64,000 nucleotides of DNA from Cutibacterium avidum ATCC 25577 (GCF_000227295.1 NZ_JH165054.1:156560-220559); one strand, 5' to 3'. Positions 36,150-45,144 are shown, numbered from the stretch's first letter. A program made the numbers and translations. The notes: generated from the sequence alone by a model not told the origin.

Positions 36150-36914
36150 GTGACGACACTAGACCTTCACCCCGCACCGCAAGCGGCACCGGCGGCTGCG
36201 CGAATCCGCAATCATGCCCGTACCGAGATTCGTCTCGTGATGCGCAATGGTGAACAGCTGCTGCTGGCCCTCGTCATCCCCATCGGGATCCTCGTCGCCG
36301 GACGATTCCTCGGCGACCGAGTCGGACTGACGATGGACCTCCTGGCCCCATCGATCCTGGCACTGGCCATCTGGTCAACCTGCTTCACGTCCCAAGCCAT
36401 CATGACCGGGTTCGAACGCAGATACGGAGTGATGGAACGTCTGTCCGCCACTCCCCTTGGACGATCGGGCCTGCTGGCCGGCAAGGCGATGTCCTACTCT
36501 GTCATCAGCCTTGCCCAGGTGGTCCTCCTCGTCATCGTCTCCTTGATCCTGGGATGGCGTCCCCACGGTTCGGCCTTGGCCTGGCTGCCAGCCCTCGTGA
36601 GCGTCGTCCTTGCCATGTCGGCATTCAGTTTCTTGGCCCTGGCGATGGCTGGTTCCCTCAAGGCCGAGGTCACTCTCGGGCTGGCCAATTTGGTGTACAT
36701 CGTTGGCCTGGTCGCCGGTGCCATCCTGTGGCCGTTCGCTGACTACCCGGAGGCCATTCGTCCCGTCATCGCCGTCCTCCCGACGACCGCGCTCGGGGAA
36801 TCCCTGCGAGCCTGGGGCGTCGGACAGACTCTCTGGTGGCCATTGGCAAGTCTGCTGATCTGGGCGCTTCTGCTCGGACTACTGGCACGAAAGGTGTTCA
36901 AGTGGATCTCATGA
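36150..36914 (+). CDS. ABC-2 type transporter permease
   Basis: A 254-residue permease with six hydrophobic segments (LLALVIPIGILVAGRFL; ILALAIWSTCFTSQAIM; SYSVISLAQVVLLVIVSLIL; LPALVSVVLAMSAFSFLALA; LGLANLVYIVGLVAGAIL; the C-terminal WPLASLLIWALLLGLL). The FERRYGVMERLSATPLGRSG block after helix 2 is typical of ABC-2 permeases. GTG 36150 follows GGGGAGGAAC. Its stop overlaps the ctaA start (ATGA). Confidence 0.85.
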   Translation: MTTLDLHPAPQAAPAAARIRNHARTEIRLVMRNGEQLLLALVIPIGILVAGRFLGDRVGLTMDLLAPSILALAIWSTCFTSQAIMTGFERRYGVMERLSATPLGRSGLLAGKAMSYSVISLAQVVLLVIVSLILGWRPHGSALAWLPALVSVVLAMSAFSFLALAMAGSLKAEVTLGLANLVYIVGLVAGAILWPFADYPEAIRPVIAVLPTTALGESLRAWGVGQTLWWPLASLLIWALLLGLLARKVFKWIS

Positions 36915-37792
36915 CCTCCCGAGATCGCCGTTTGTACGGCTGGTGCATCGCCGCTCTCATCACCAACATGGGCATCATCGTCACCGGTGCGGTGGTGCGC
37001 CTGACCGGTTCTGGACTGGGGTGCAACACGTGGCCGCATTGCACCGCCGGGACGTTCACGCCCCACGAGGAGATGGGGATCCACTCCTACGTCGAATTCG
37101 GCAACCGCCTGCTGACCTTCGTCCTCGTCGCGGTGGCGATCGGCCTGCTCGTCCGCTGCTACCGAGTCCATGTCACGGCCCAGCTCATGGCTTTGGCGTG
37201 GATCAACCTCGTGTCCATCGCTCTGCAGGCGGTCATTGGCGGGATCTCGGTGCTGCTCGAGCTCAACCCGTTTGTCGTAGCCCTGCACCTCTTGCTGTCA
37301 GTGGCGATCATCCTTGTCGACGTCAAGATGATCTGGTTGGCCGGTCCTCATTCGAGCGAGGCCGTCGACGGGCTGACGATGGGGCTGGTGCGAGCCACCG
37401 TGGCGACGATGTGCGTCGTGATGTGGCTGGGAACAGTGGTAACCGGATCTGGTCCCAACGCCGGAGACTCAGGCTCGGCACGAACCGGGTTCGACATTCA
37501 GACCGTCGCTCGTCTGCATGGCATCTCAGTGTGGATCACCGTCGCCCTGACGATCGCATGCCTGGCCATTGCCACCACCCGCGGGCTGGCCATGATGCGC
37601 CGCTGGAGCATTGTCTTGATGGCCGTCGAGGTCTACCAGGCCATCGTCGGATACTCCCAGTACTTCACCCACCTCAGCCCATGGCTGGTGATCTGGCACA
37701 TGGTGGGCGTCGCGCTCTCAGCGGCGGCGGTTGGAGCCTTGTGGTGCAGCGTGCGTCCCACTCCTTCACCGGTGCTCAACCGGAAGTCCTGA
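36911..37792 (+). CDS. ctaA: Heme A synthase (CtaA/COX15 type)
   Basis: Membrane enzyme of about 293 residues and eight helices that oxidises heme O to heme A for the aa3 oxidase. Features are TGAVVRLTGSGLGCNTWPHC with the conserved Cys pair, EFGNRLLTFVL (ligand region His/Glu), ALHLLLSVAIILV and, in the second half, GSARTGFDIQTVARLHG and WHMVGVALSAAAV. The ATG at 36911 overlaps the permease stop by four bases. Its product pairs functionally with ctaB at 40.6 kb and SURF1 at 12.7 kb. Confidence 0.92.
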   Translation: MTSRDRRLYGWCIAALITNMGIIVTGAVVRLTGSGLGCNTWPHCTAGTFTPHEEMGIHSYVEFGNRLLTFVLVAVAIGLLVRCYRVHVTAQLMALAWINLVSIALQAVIGGISVLLELNPFVVALHLLLSVAIILVDVKMIWLAGPHSSEAVDGLTMGLVRATVATMCVVMWLGTVVTGSGPNAGDSGSARTGFDIQTVARLHGISVWITVALTIACLAIATTRGLAMMRRWSIVLMAVEVYQAIVGYSQYFTHLSPWLVIWHMVGVALSAAAVGALWCSVRPTPSPVLNRKS

Positions 37793-37808
37793 CGACCTTC
37801 CTCACGAC

Positions 37809-37847
37809 GGCGGGCGGGCCAGGGAATCGTTCCCTGGCCCGCCCGCC
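37809..37847. terminator. Bidirectional terminator between ctaA and the P450 gene
   Basis: Perfect 18-base arms (37809-37826 and 37830-37847) with a 3-base loop lie between convergent genes, 17 bp after the ctaA stop and 41 bp after the P450 stop. Very GC-rich and without a U-tract. Confidence 0.75.
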
Positions 37848-37887
37848 ATGTCGTCTGTGCCCGTCGAACGACCAAGCGTGCTCGGCG

Positions 37888-39183
37888 TCAGTCCTTCTGC
37901 ACGCGGCCACCACTGCGCGGCCTCGTGGGCATCAGCGTGGGATCGTAATCCAGGTCGCCCGGATCGATGTTGATTCCCGGCTGGCACAGGGCCGAGACGG
38001 TGGCAGCCAGCTCCGTGACAGCGACCTTCTCCCCTGGGCAGCGGTGACCGGTGGCGACGTCTCCACCACCCTGCGGGATGAAGGCCTTGATGGCCTCGGC
38101 GTCCTCGACACCCAGGAAACGCTCCGGCTTGAAGCGCAGCGGCTCCTCCCACTCGTTCGGGTCGGTGTTCGTGCCGAGTATGTCGATGATGACTCGCTGA
38201 CCTTCCTTGATCTGGTGGCCTTCCCACTCAAAGTCCTCGCGGGCGAAGGCCGGCAGCATCGGCACGAAGGGGCTGAGACGGCGTACTTCTTGAGCGAAGG
38301 CAATGGCGTGCTCGTTGTCCACGAGAGTTCCCGAGGTCTCCACCTCGCGAGCAATGTCCTCGCGGTACTGGGGGTAGAGGACGAGGAACCGGGCGGCGAA
38401 GGCGGCAAACCGGCTCACGGCGATCGCGGGACGGGTGGAGTTCTGCAGCTCGATTCCGGCCAGCTTGGCGTCGAGGAGTTTGCCGTCCGTGCCGCGGTAG
38501 CGAGCCCACTCGCACAAGGCCGAACCCTCGGGCGCGTTGATCTGGCCGCTGCGCTGCTTCTCAATGAGACCGGCAGCCCACTTGTCACAACGAGCACGGT
38601 TCACCCAGGCCAGCGTGTGTCCGACAGGCATGTGACCGAATCCCTCGACGATCTGACCGAGGCGCTTGGCCCACGGATCGAGGTCGACGTCGCTGCCGGG
38701 AACTCCGGCCCACTTGAGGACGGCGCGACCGTAGGCCACCACGGTGTCGTCGTAGACGTTGCCCTCACGACGGCCCCAGGTCTCAACCATCTTGCGCATC
38801 TCGTCCTCGATGAGTGGCTTGAATCGCTCGATCTGAGCATCGTCGTAGACCACCTTGACGAAGTTGGCCTTGCGGGCCAGATGCACGTCGTCGTCGGTGC
38901 CGTGAACAGCTCCAGCTCCAAAGAGCGGGCCGCGCACGGGAAGAGGCATGGCCTCCTCGCGCATCATGCGCTTGGTGTTGTAAAAGAGGTCAACCCCCTT
39001 GCTGCCACGGACCAAGGTGGCCGGCTTGCCCATGAAGGTGAAATCAATGGGGCATCCGTCCCCGGCCTTACGGCCCTTCGACGCCCGCAGCCTCTCCTGG
39101 AACAAGTAGCCGTCGGCAAGCAGCTTGGCCGCCTGGTCGACCTTCGTACCCAGAGTCGATCGAATAGTTGACATGGTGGGCAT
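37888..39183 (-). CDS. CYP152-type cytochrome P450 (fatty acid peroxygenase/decarboxylase family)
   Basis: A 431-residue soluble P450 using peroxide rather than a redox partner by family precedent. The heme loop is FIPQGGGDVATGHRCPGE with ligand C382. The I helix has the CYP152 substrate-carboxylate motif at R251-P252 (QNSTRPAIAVSRF) in place of the usual acid-alcohol pair. The ExxR glutamate and arginine are E299 and R302. H94 (GAVHGTDDD) aligns with His85 of OleT, the alkene-forming member, whereas the hydroxylases P450-BSbeta and P450-SPalpha have Gln there. ATG 39183 follows GAGGAG. Its substrate is probably fatty acids from the medium or host lipid, which is inference. Confidence 0.88.
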   Translation of the reverse strand: MPTMSTIRSTLGTKVDQAAKLLADGYLFQERLRASKGRKAGDGCPIDFTFMGKPATLVRGSKGVDLFYNTKRMMREEAMPLPVRGPLFGAGAVHGTDDDVHLARKANFVKVVYDDAQIERFKPLIEDEMRKMVETWGRREGNVYDDTVVAYGRAVLKWAGVPGSDVDLDPWAKRLGQIVEGFGHMPVGHTLAWVNRARCDKWAAGLIEKQRSGQINAPEGSALCEWARYRGTDGKLLDAKLAGIELQNSTRPAIAVSRFAAFAARFLVLYPQYREDIAREVETSGTLVDNEHAIAFAQEVRRLSPFVPMLPAFAREDFEWEGHQIKEGQRVIIDILGTNTDPNEWEEPLRFKPERFLGVEDAEAIKAFIPQGGGDVATGHRCPGEKVAVTELAATVSALCQPGINIDPGDLDYDPTLMPTRPRSGGRVQKD

Positions 39184-39334
39184 AAATACTCCTCGGGTCG
39201 CGTGTTCACGTGGTGTCACAGCCACCTTGTTTCCAGCGACGTTACCGGACGCAGCGGTACGAGGGTGCCGAAATACGCTCCTCTCGATGAGGGCCAGAGG
39301 CAAGGTCCGACCCGGGGCGGACGCTGGTGACTGG

Positions 39335-40588
39335 TCACACTCCGACGTTGGGCAGAGCAGTGGGATGCACGTGCGGTCGCTCACCGAGATCGTCGGCGTC
39401 CTCTGCGTCTTCGGGTTCCGGGCAGACGGAATCCAGCCAACCAGTCGTCAGCGTGGCGAAGTGGATGCCGTTGCGCTCCCACGCCACTCCGAGGCGTCCG
39501 TCGGCCTGCACCACAACGGTCGTGTATCCGACTTCACCGGGCATGTAGAGCTGATGAGTGGGCCAGGTTCGTCCGTCATCGCAGGAGACGGAGAGGGTGG
39601 CGTCCACCCGGTCAGTGGCGTGACACGAATTCGTGAAGAGCAGAACGCGAGCTCGAGCGCAACCTTCGTGGACGTTCGGGAAAGCACGAAAGATCTGGCC
39701 ATTGTTGGTGGGATCCACGAGGTCATCGACCAGGGACACCACTCCCCACGTTTCCCCACCATCATGGGAATAAGCCACCTTGCGGTGTCCGGAACGATTG
39801 GCGTCGCGCGAATTGAGCATGAGAATTCCGTCGGAAAGCTCGACGACCTTGTTCTCATCCATCATCTGGCCCACGGGTTCCCCGGCCTGCCACGTGACCC
39901 CGTGATCGTCGGAGTAAATGGACTGAGCCTGCTGTCCTGCGGCATTGCGCACTGTCATCTGCGCGACGAGGCGTCCCTGGTAACGGCCGTGGAGGATGGC
40001 GATCCCCTGTCCTGACGCGACGAACCGGCTCGTCGTGGTCGAGTCGGTTGTGATCTCGTCGGTGATGTCGCGATGGGTCCACGTGTGGCCGTTGTCGCGT
40101 GAGGTCGACACCTCGACGTGGAGGACGTTGCGGTCGGTTGGGTCGGCCCCTGCCTGCGAGTCGCCGAATCCCCTGTCGTACGAGATGACGTGAAAGTTGT
40201 GGATTTCGGCAGTGGCGTTGTCGACGAGGTAACACGGATCGGAATATCCCACCTTGGCAGATCCGGGAACTCCGCCATGAATGACGGTTTCAGACTCCCA
40301 TGAACGGCCGTTGTCACGCGAACGCCTCTGCACGACCGAATTAGGGTTGGGCGCGTCGTCCGCGCTGTCAGGACGACGGTCGAAAGCGATCAGCAAGTCA
40401 CCGTTCGGTGCGCAGGCTAGGGCCGGAATCCGGTGGAACAGACCACCACCGTTGGCAGCGATGTCGACGGTCGGCCCCATGGTCATCTCGGCAGGACCCG
40501 CGACGATCAGGTCAGGGGGAAGCGTTGGCATGGCCGTTGGCCACACGTGCTCGGTCCGGGTGGGTAACACCCTGCGAGCGATCCTCAC
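39335..40588 (-). CDS. Sialidase/neuraminidase (exo-alpha-sialidase, GH33-like)
   Basis: About 417 residues forming a six-bladed sialidase propeller. The FRIP-type motif is FHRIPAL (R53), a catalytic-type Asp follows in AFDRRP, and five Asp boxes are visible (SRDNGRSW, SRDNGHTW, SDDHGVTW, SHDGGETW, SCDDGRTW). ENKVVELSDG supplies the Glu, and GYTTVVV the Tyr nucleophile region. It cleaves terminal sialic acid from glycans. No signal peptide or anchor is seen from the GTG at 40588, which is preferred for its CAGGAG site 5 bases upstream. Hence export is uncertain. C. acnes encodes comparable sialidases. Confidence 0.85.
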   Translation of the reverse strand: MRIARRVLPTRTEHVWPTAMPTLPPDLIVAGPAEMTMGPTVDIAANGGGLFHRIPALACAPNGDLLIAFDRRPDSADDAPNPNSVVQRRSRDNGRSWESETVIHGGVPGSAKVGYSDPCYLVDNATAEIHNFHVISYDRGFGDSQAGADPTDRNVLHVEVSTSRDNGHTWTHRDITDEITTDSTTTSRFVASGQGIAILHGRYQGRLVAQMTVRNAAGQQAQSIYSDDHGVTWQAGEPVGQMMDENKVVELSDGILMLNSRDANRSGHRKVAYSHDGGETWGVVSLVDDLVDPTNNGQIFRAFPNVHEGCARARVLLFTNSCHATDRVDATLSVSCDDGRTWPTHQLYMPGEVGYTTVVVQADGRLGVAWERNGIHFATLTTGWLDSVCPEPEDAEDADDLGERPHVHPTALPNVGV

Positions 40589-40648
40589 GAAAACTCCTGT
40601 ATTCATCGATGGCCTCGCCGGGTCGTGGCTAGCCGACGCCACTGACCG

Positions 40649-41635
40649 TCACAGATGGATGAGCGGATCGATCGCGATGGCCAGGAAGAGCAGGGACAGA
40701 TAGGTGTTCGACCAGTGGAACAGGCGCATCGGCTTCAACAGAGCGTCACGTAGACCAGCGTTGGCACGCCGCAGTAGCTGGATGGCCTCGAGGATGAAGA
40801 CCGCACCTGCGAGTACTGCGACGCCGCCGTAGACCCACCCCATCTGGGCCACCGGCCACAACACCAGGGAAATCGCAACGGTGGCGACGGTGTAGACGAG
40901 AACCTGGATGGCGACCGCTGGTGCCCCCTTGACCACCGGGAGCATCGGCACACCGGCGGCCTGGTAGTCCTCACGGTAGCGGAAGGACAATGCCCAAGTA
41001 TGCGGCGGGGTCCAGAAGAAGACGACGAGGAAGAGAACGAGGGGCTCCCAGCCGACACGTCCGGTGACGGCTGTCCAGCCGATGAGGGGCGGGAAGCATC
41101 CAGCGATACCACCCCAGATCGTGTTCTGCCAGGTACGACGCTTGAGGAGCATCGAGTAGACGAAGACGTAGAAAAGGTTGGCAACCAGAGCCAGGACGGC
41201 CGACAACCAGTTCGTACCGAATCCCAACACGAGGGTGGCCACGACACCGAGGACCACTCCGTAGATCAAGGCACTCCGACGCGGCACCTGATGGCGCGGC
41301 AGGGGGCGACGCCGAGTCCGGCGCATCTTCTCGTCGATGTCGGCGTCAATGACGCAGTTGAAGACGTTTGCGCCCGCCGCAGCAAGCAAACCACCAAGCA
41401 TCGTCGCGACAGCCAGCCCGAGCTTGGGCAACCCGTGGGACGCCAGGAACATCACTGGCAGGGTCGTCACCAGAAGCAGCTCAATGATGCGCGGCTTGGT
41501 CAAGGAAATGTAAGCACCCACGACGTCGCGGGCCGACAGTCGGGTACGTTCCTGCGTCTGCTCCACCTTCGTCTCGACAGGGTCGGGACGCTGCGAGGCT
41601 GGCGCCGTCGCCACGTGCGTCGTCTGGTTGCTCAC
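40649..41635 (-). CDS. ctaB: Protoheme IX farnesyltransferase (heme O synthase)
   Basis: Transfers farnesyl to heme b to form heme O. The protein has about 328 residues, nine helices and the UbiA-family motifs NVFNCVIDADIDEKMRRTRR (NxxxD...DxxMxRT) and YREDYQAAGVPMLPVV. GTG 41635 has AAGGA 5 bases upstream, and the earlier in-frame sequence is not CtaB-like. It is divergent from zwf, as in mycobacteria, though tkt and tal are not between them here. Confidence 0.93.
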   Translation of the reverse strand: MSNQTTHVATAPASQRPDPVETKVEQTQERTRLSARDVVGAYISLTKPRIIELLLVTTLPVMFLASHGLPKLGLAVATMLGGLLAAAGANVFNCVIDADIDEKMRRTRRRPLPRHQVPRRSALIYGVVLGVVATLVLGFGTNWLSAVLALVANLFYVFVYSMLLKRRTWQNTIWGGIAGCFPPLIGWTAVTGRVGWEPLVLFLVVFFWTPPHTWALSFRYREDYQAAGVPMLPVVKGAPAVAIQVLVYTVATVAISLVLWPVAQMGWVYGGVAVLAGAVFILEAIQLLRRANAGLRDALLKPMRLFHWSNTYLSLLFLAIAIDPLIHL

Positions 41636-41725
41636 GGTGTCCTTCGAAATCGGAAGATGTGCTGAGACCGCCTCTGGGCGTGGTACACCCGTGAGACAGG
41701 GTGTGCCGCGAAAGGTCGTCCTCAC

Positions 41726-41754
41726 GATTTTAGGCTTTCCTGCCCAGGATGTCC
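41726..41754 (-). promoter_or_regulatory. Candidate promoter for ctaB
   Basis: On the minus strand AGGACA (41749-41754) and TAAAAT (41726-41731) are 17 bases apart. This places a start site about 80 bp upstream of the ctaB GTG at 41635. Confidence 0.45.
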
Positions 41755-41866
41755 TCATCGTCGAGTGCGGCAACGGGACATATCCGTCCGCCTGTCGCTG
41801 AACACGGTAACCAGCCGAACAGCTCGACCGACTACCGTTGGGCTGGTAGAACCTCAGTTCCGCATC

Positions 41867-43471
41867 ATGACAACCGGTTTCGGAAGGACGGGTGAGGTGG
41901 CGGGTCGAGACGCTTCAGGAAGCGCCACCAGGGCGACCAGTAGGCTGCGCGGCGATCGCATCAATCCGTTACGCGATCCAGCCGACCGCAGGCTGCCCCG
42001 CGTGGCGGGCCCGTGCGTCCTGGTGATGTTCGGTGTCACCGGCGACCTCTCACGCAAGAAGCTCATGCCGGCCGTGTACGACCTGGCCAACCGCGGCCTG
42101 CTGCCACCAGGGTTCGGGCTGGTGGGATTCGCCCGACGCGACTGGAAGGACGAGGACTTCGCCAAGGTCGTTCATGACGCGGTGGCCGAGCACGCTCGTA
42201 CCCCCTTCCGCGAGGAGGTGTGGGAACAACTGCTCGAGGGAATCCGGTTCGTTCGCGGCGAATTCGACGACAACCAAGCCTTCGAGCGACTGGCAGGAAC
42301 GATCCGCGAGCTCGACGAGGAACGCGGAACGGGCGGCAACCATGCCTTCTACCTGTCGATCCCGCCGAAGTCCTTCGAGTCCGTGGTGAGCCAGCTCAAG
42401 CGCCACGGCATGACCGGCTACGACTCCTCCCACTGGAGCAGGGTCGTCATCGAGAAGCCCTTCGGCCATGACCTGGAAAGCGCGCGAGATCTCGACGAGA
42501 TCGTCGGGAGCGCGTTCAGCCCGGAGTCGATCTTCCGCATCGACCATTATTTGGGCAAGGAAACCGTCCAGAACATCATGGCGTTCCGGTTCGCCAACCA
42601 GATTTTCGAGCCCATCTGGAACAACCATTACGTCTCCCATGTCCAGATCACCATGGCTGAGGACATCGGCATTGCGGGGCGAGCGGGGTACTACGACGGC
42701 ATCGGGGCTGCCCGTGACGTCATCCAGAACCACCTGCTACAGCTCATGGCCCTGACCGCCATGGAGGAGCCGACGAGCTTCGACGCCGAGCAGCTGTGTG
42801 CCGAGAAGACCAAGGTTCTGGCCGCCATCCAACCCCCTGAGGACATGGCCACCCAGACCTGCCGCGGGCAGTACGTTGCCGGTAGTCAGGGAGGAGAACG
42901 GGTACGCGGATACCTCGAGGAGGACGGCGTCGATCCGCACTCCCGTACCGAGACCTACGCAGCCGTCCGGCTGACCATCGACAACCGTCGGTGGGCAGGA
43001 GTGCCGTTCTACCTGCGCACCGCCAAGCGGATGCCGAGACGGGTCACCGAGGTGGCCCTCAACCTGCAACGAGCCCCACACCTGCCGTTCTCCGACACTG
43101 CGGCCCTGGGCACCAACGCCGTCGTCCTGCGAATTCAGCCCGATGAAGGAGTCACCCTGCGCTTCGGCGCCAAGGTGCCGAGCACCCAGATGGAGATCCG
43201 CGACGTCACGATGGACTTCGCCTACGGATCTTCCTTCACGGAGGCAAGCCCAGAGGCTTACGAACGGCTCATCCTCGACGTCCTGCTGGGCGATCCGCCG
43301 CTGTTCCCCCAGCACGAGGAGGTCGAATTGGCGTGGAAGATCCTCGATCCGGTGCTCGACTTCTGGACAGAGTCCGACACTCCCCCGTGCGACTATCCGT
43401 CCGGCAGCTGGGGTCCGTCCGAGGCTGACGAGATGATCGCCCGGGGCGGCTTCGCCTGGCGCAGACCCTGA
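41867..43471 (+). CDS. zwf: Glucose-6-phosphate 1-dehydrogenase
   Basis: First enzyme of the oxidative pentose phosphate pathway, about 534 residues. Markers are VMFGVTGDLSRKKLMPAVYD (NADP-binding GxxGDL), the active-site block RIDHYLGKETVQN, and the sugar-phosphate region FRFANQIFEPIWNNHYVSH. NPLRDPADRRLPRVAGP ahead of the Rossmann motif is typical of actinobacterial Zwf. The start could be ATG 41867 or a GTG at about 41897. Followed by opcA after 9 bp. Confidence 0.93.
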   Translation: MTTGFGRTGEVAGRDASGSATRATSRLRGDRINPLRDPADRRLPRVAGPCVLVMFGVTGDLSRKKLMPAVYDLANRGLLPPGFGLVGFARRDWKDEDFAKVVHDAVAEHARTPFREEVWEQLLEGIRFVRGEFDDNQAFERLAGTIRELDEERGTGGNHAFYLSIPPKSFESVVSQLKRHGMTGYDSSHWSRVVIEKPFGHDLESARDLDEIVGSAFSPESIFRIDHYLGKETVQNIMAFRFANQIFEPIWNNHYVSHVQITMAEDIGIAGRAGYYDGIGAARDVIQNHLLQLMALTAMEEPTSFDAEQLCAEKTKVLAAIQPPEDMATQTCRGQYVAGSQGGERVRGYLEEDGVDPHSRTETYAAVRLTIDNRRWAGVPFYLRTAKRMPRRVTEVALNLQRAPHLPFSDTAALGTNAVVLRIQPDEGVTLRFGAKVPSTQMEIRDVTMDFAYGSSFTEASPEAYERLILDVLLGDPPLFPQHEEVELAWKILDPVLDFWTESDTPPCDYPSGSWGPSEADEMIARGGFAWRRP

Positions 43472-43480
43472 GGAGGAGAC

Positions 43481-44410
43481 ATGATCGTCACACTCAACGA
43501 CACCACCGCGTCGAAGATCGGCGCCGCCATCGTGGAGGCCCGTCGCACCGTCGGGTCCGGTTCCGGATTGGTTCACACCCTCATCTGTGTCTGCGATTCC
43601 TCCGACTTCGACGCCGCTTTCGATGCTGCCCGAGACGCTGCTCGTCAGCACCCGTCGCGTCTTCTCATGGTGGTCACGACCCGTTCCCGCAAGGACAAGC
43701 TCGACGCCGAGGTACACGCTGGCGAGGGAACTCCCGGAGAGGTCATCGTGCTGCGGTTCTCCGGAGCCATGGCCAAGCGACCGGCCTCGGTCATCCTTCC
43801 GCTGCTACTACCGGACTCCCCCGTCATCGCTTGGTGGCCCTTCTCGGGTCCCGACGATCTCGCCGCTGATCCCGTCGGAGCCCTGGCTGACCGCCGCATC
43901 ACTGATTCGGCCGCTGACAAGGATCCCTGCAGGACGTTGGCACGACGTGCCGCCCATCTGTCGCCAGGCGACTCTGACCTCTGCTGGCCTCGCACCACGG
44001 GATGGCGAGCGCTGGCTTCCGCTGCTCTGGATCAGCATCCCGCCACCGTCAGGGCTGCCCGGGTGGAATCGGCCGCCGGCAACGCACCGGCCATGCTGCT
44101 GGCAGCCTGGTTGGGGCTCCAGCTCGGTGTTCCGGTGGAGAGGGTGTCCACGGATGCCCCCGGAATCTCGGCCATCGTCATGTCGACATCCGGCGGCGAC
44201 ATCGAGATTCGACGCCGCAGCGGTCGGTATGCCGTCTACCGGATTCCGGGTGAACCTGCTCGTGGTGTGGCCCTGGACCGCCGTGAGGTTCAGATGCTCA
44301 TCGGCGAGGAGCTTCGCCGCCTGGATTCCGATGAGGTCTTCACCGCTGTCATGGCCGAGATTCACGACGGAGCTGGCCGTGTCTCGTCGACGAGTGATGG
44401 GGATGAATGA
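43481..44410 (+). CDS. opcA: Glucose-6-phosphate dehydrogenase assembly protein OpcA
   Basis: A 309-residue OpcA-family protein that assembles or activates Zwf in actinobacteria and cyanobacteria. It has the family elements VHTLICVCDSSDFDAAFDAA, a HAGEGTPGEVIVLRFSG stretch and LLLPDSPVIAWWPFSGP, then LADRRITDSAADKDP. The ATG at 43481 follows GAGGAG. Its stop overlaps the pgl start. Confidence 0.92.
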   Translation: MIVTLNDTTASKIGAAIVEARRTVGSGSGLVHTLICVCDSSDFDAAFDAARDAARQHPSRLLMVVTTRSRKDKLDAEVHAGEGTPGEVIVLRFSGAMAKRPASVILPLLLPDSPVIAWWPFSGPDDLAADPVGALADRRITDSAADKDPCRTLARRAAHLSPGDSDLCWPRTTGWRALASAALDQHPATVRAARVESAAGNAPAMLLAAWLGLQLGVPVERVSTDAPGISAIVMSTSGGDIEIRRRSGRYAVYRIPGEPARGVALDRREVQMLIGEELRRLDSDEVFTAVMAEIHDGAGRVSSTSDGDE

Positions 44411-45144
44411 TGACGAACCGACGACTCATGCGATACCGATCCGCCCAAGGACTGGCTGAAGGCGTTGCCCACCGTCTCGTCCAGACCATCGTCAAGGTGC
44501 AGGCCGACCAGGAACGCATCGACCTGTGTCTGACTGGGGGGCGGATCGCCAATACCGTCTATGCCGCGATGGGTGACGTTCCCGAGTGCACCCAGATCCG
44601 TCCGGACCAGTTGCACGTGTGGTGGGGTGACGATCGGTTCATCCCCACCGGCCACCCCGACCGTAACTCCCTGCAGGCCCTGCCTCTGCTGTCGGCCGCC
44701 ATCCGGCTGGACCCCTCGAAGACCCACGTCATGCCGGCCGCCGATGGCAAGGCCGATCCCGACGAGGCCGCCTACTCCTACGCCCAGGAACTCAGCGACG
44801 TGGTCTTCGACATCTGTCTGCTCGGAATGGGCCCGGACGGCCACGTCGCATCACTCTTCCCGGGCCATCCTTCCTTCAATCCCACGACGACCGCACTGGC
44901 TGTCGGCGTCACGGATGCTCCGAAGCCCCCGCCGGACCGTCTCTCGGTGACGATGCCGGTCATCAATCGGTCGAAGCGGGTGTGGTTCCTCGTCAGCGGG
45001 TCGGAGAAGGCAGACGCCGTCGAGAAGGTCTTCGCCGGGGATGACTCCCTGCCGGCCACCTGGGCCAACGGCACGATCGAGACGAGTTGGATGGTCGACC
45101 ACGACGCCTCGATCGGGTTGCCGCGGTACAACTGCTCGCTCTGA
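44407..45144 (+). CDS. pgl: 6-phosphogluconolactonase (DevB/SOL type)
   Basis: A 245-residue lactonase of the glucosamine-6-phosphate-isomerase-like fold. Motifs are LCLTGG-like DLCLTGGRIANTVYAAM, the VWWGDDRFIP block, and ICLLGMGPDGHVASLFPGHP, all DevB-type. It hydrolyses the product of Zwf. ATG 44407 or 44410 starts it, overlapping the opcA stop by 4 bp. It ends the zwf-opcA-pgl unit. The propeller lactonase at 1.9 kb is a second, non-homologous candidate for this reaction. Confidence 0.93.
   Translation: MMTNRRLMRYRSAQGLAEGVAHRLVQTIVKVQADQERIDLCLTGGRIANTVYAAMGDVPECTQIRPDQLHVWWGDDRFIPTGHPDRNSLQALPLLSAAIRLDPSKTHVMPAADGKADPDEAAYSYAQELSDVVFDICLLGMGPDGHVASLFPGHPSFNPTTTALAVGVTDAPKPPPDRLSVTMPVINRSKRVWFLVSGSEKADAVEKVFAGDDSLPATWANGTIETSWMVDHDASIGLPRYNCSL

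Noticed and set aside
36943-39171. 742-codon plus-strand frame covering ctaA and the P450 gene
   Set aside because: Frame shadow of ctaA and antisense of the P450; no family motif and no ribosome site.
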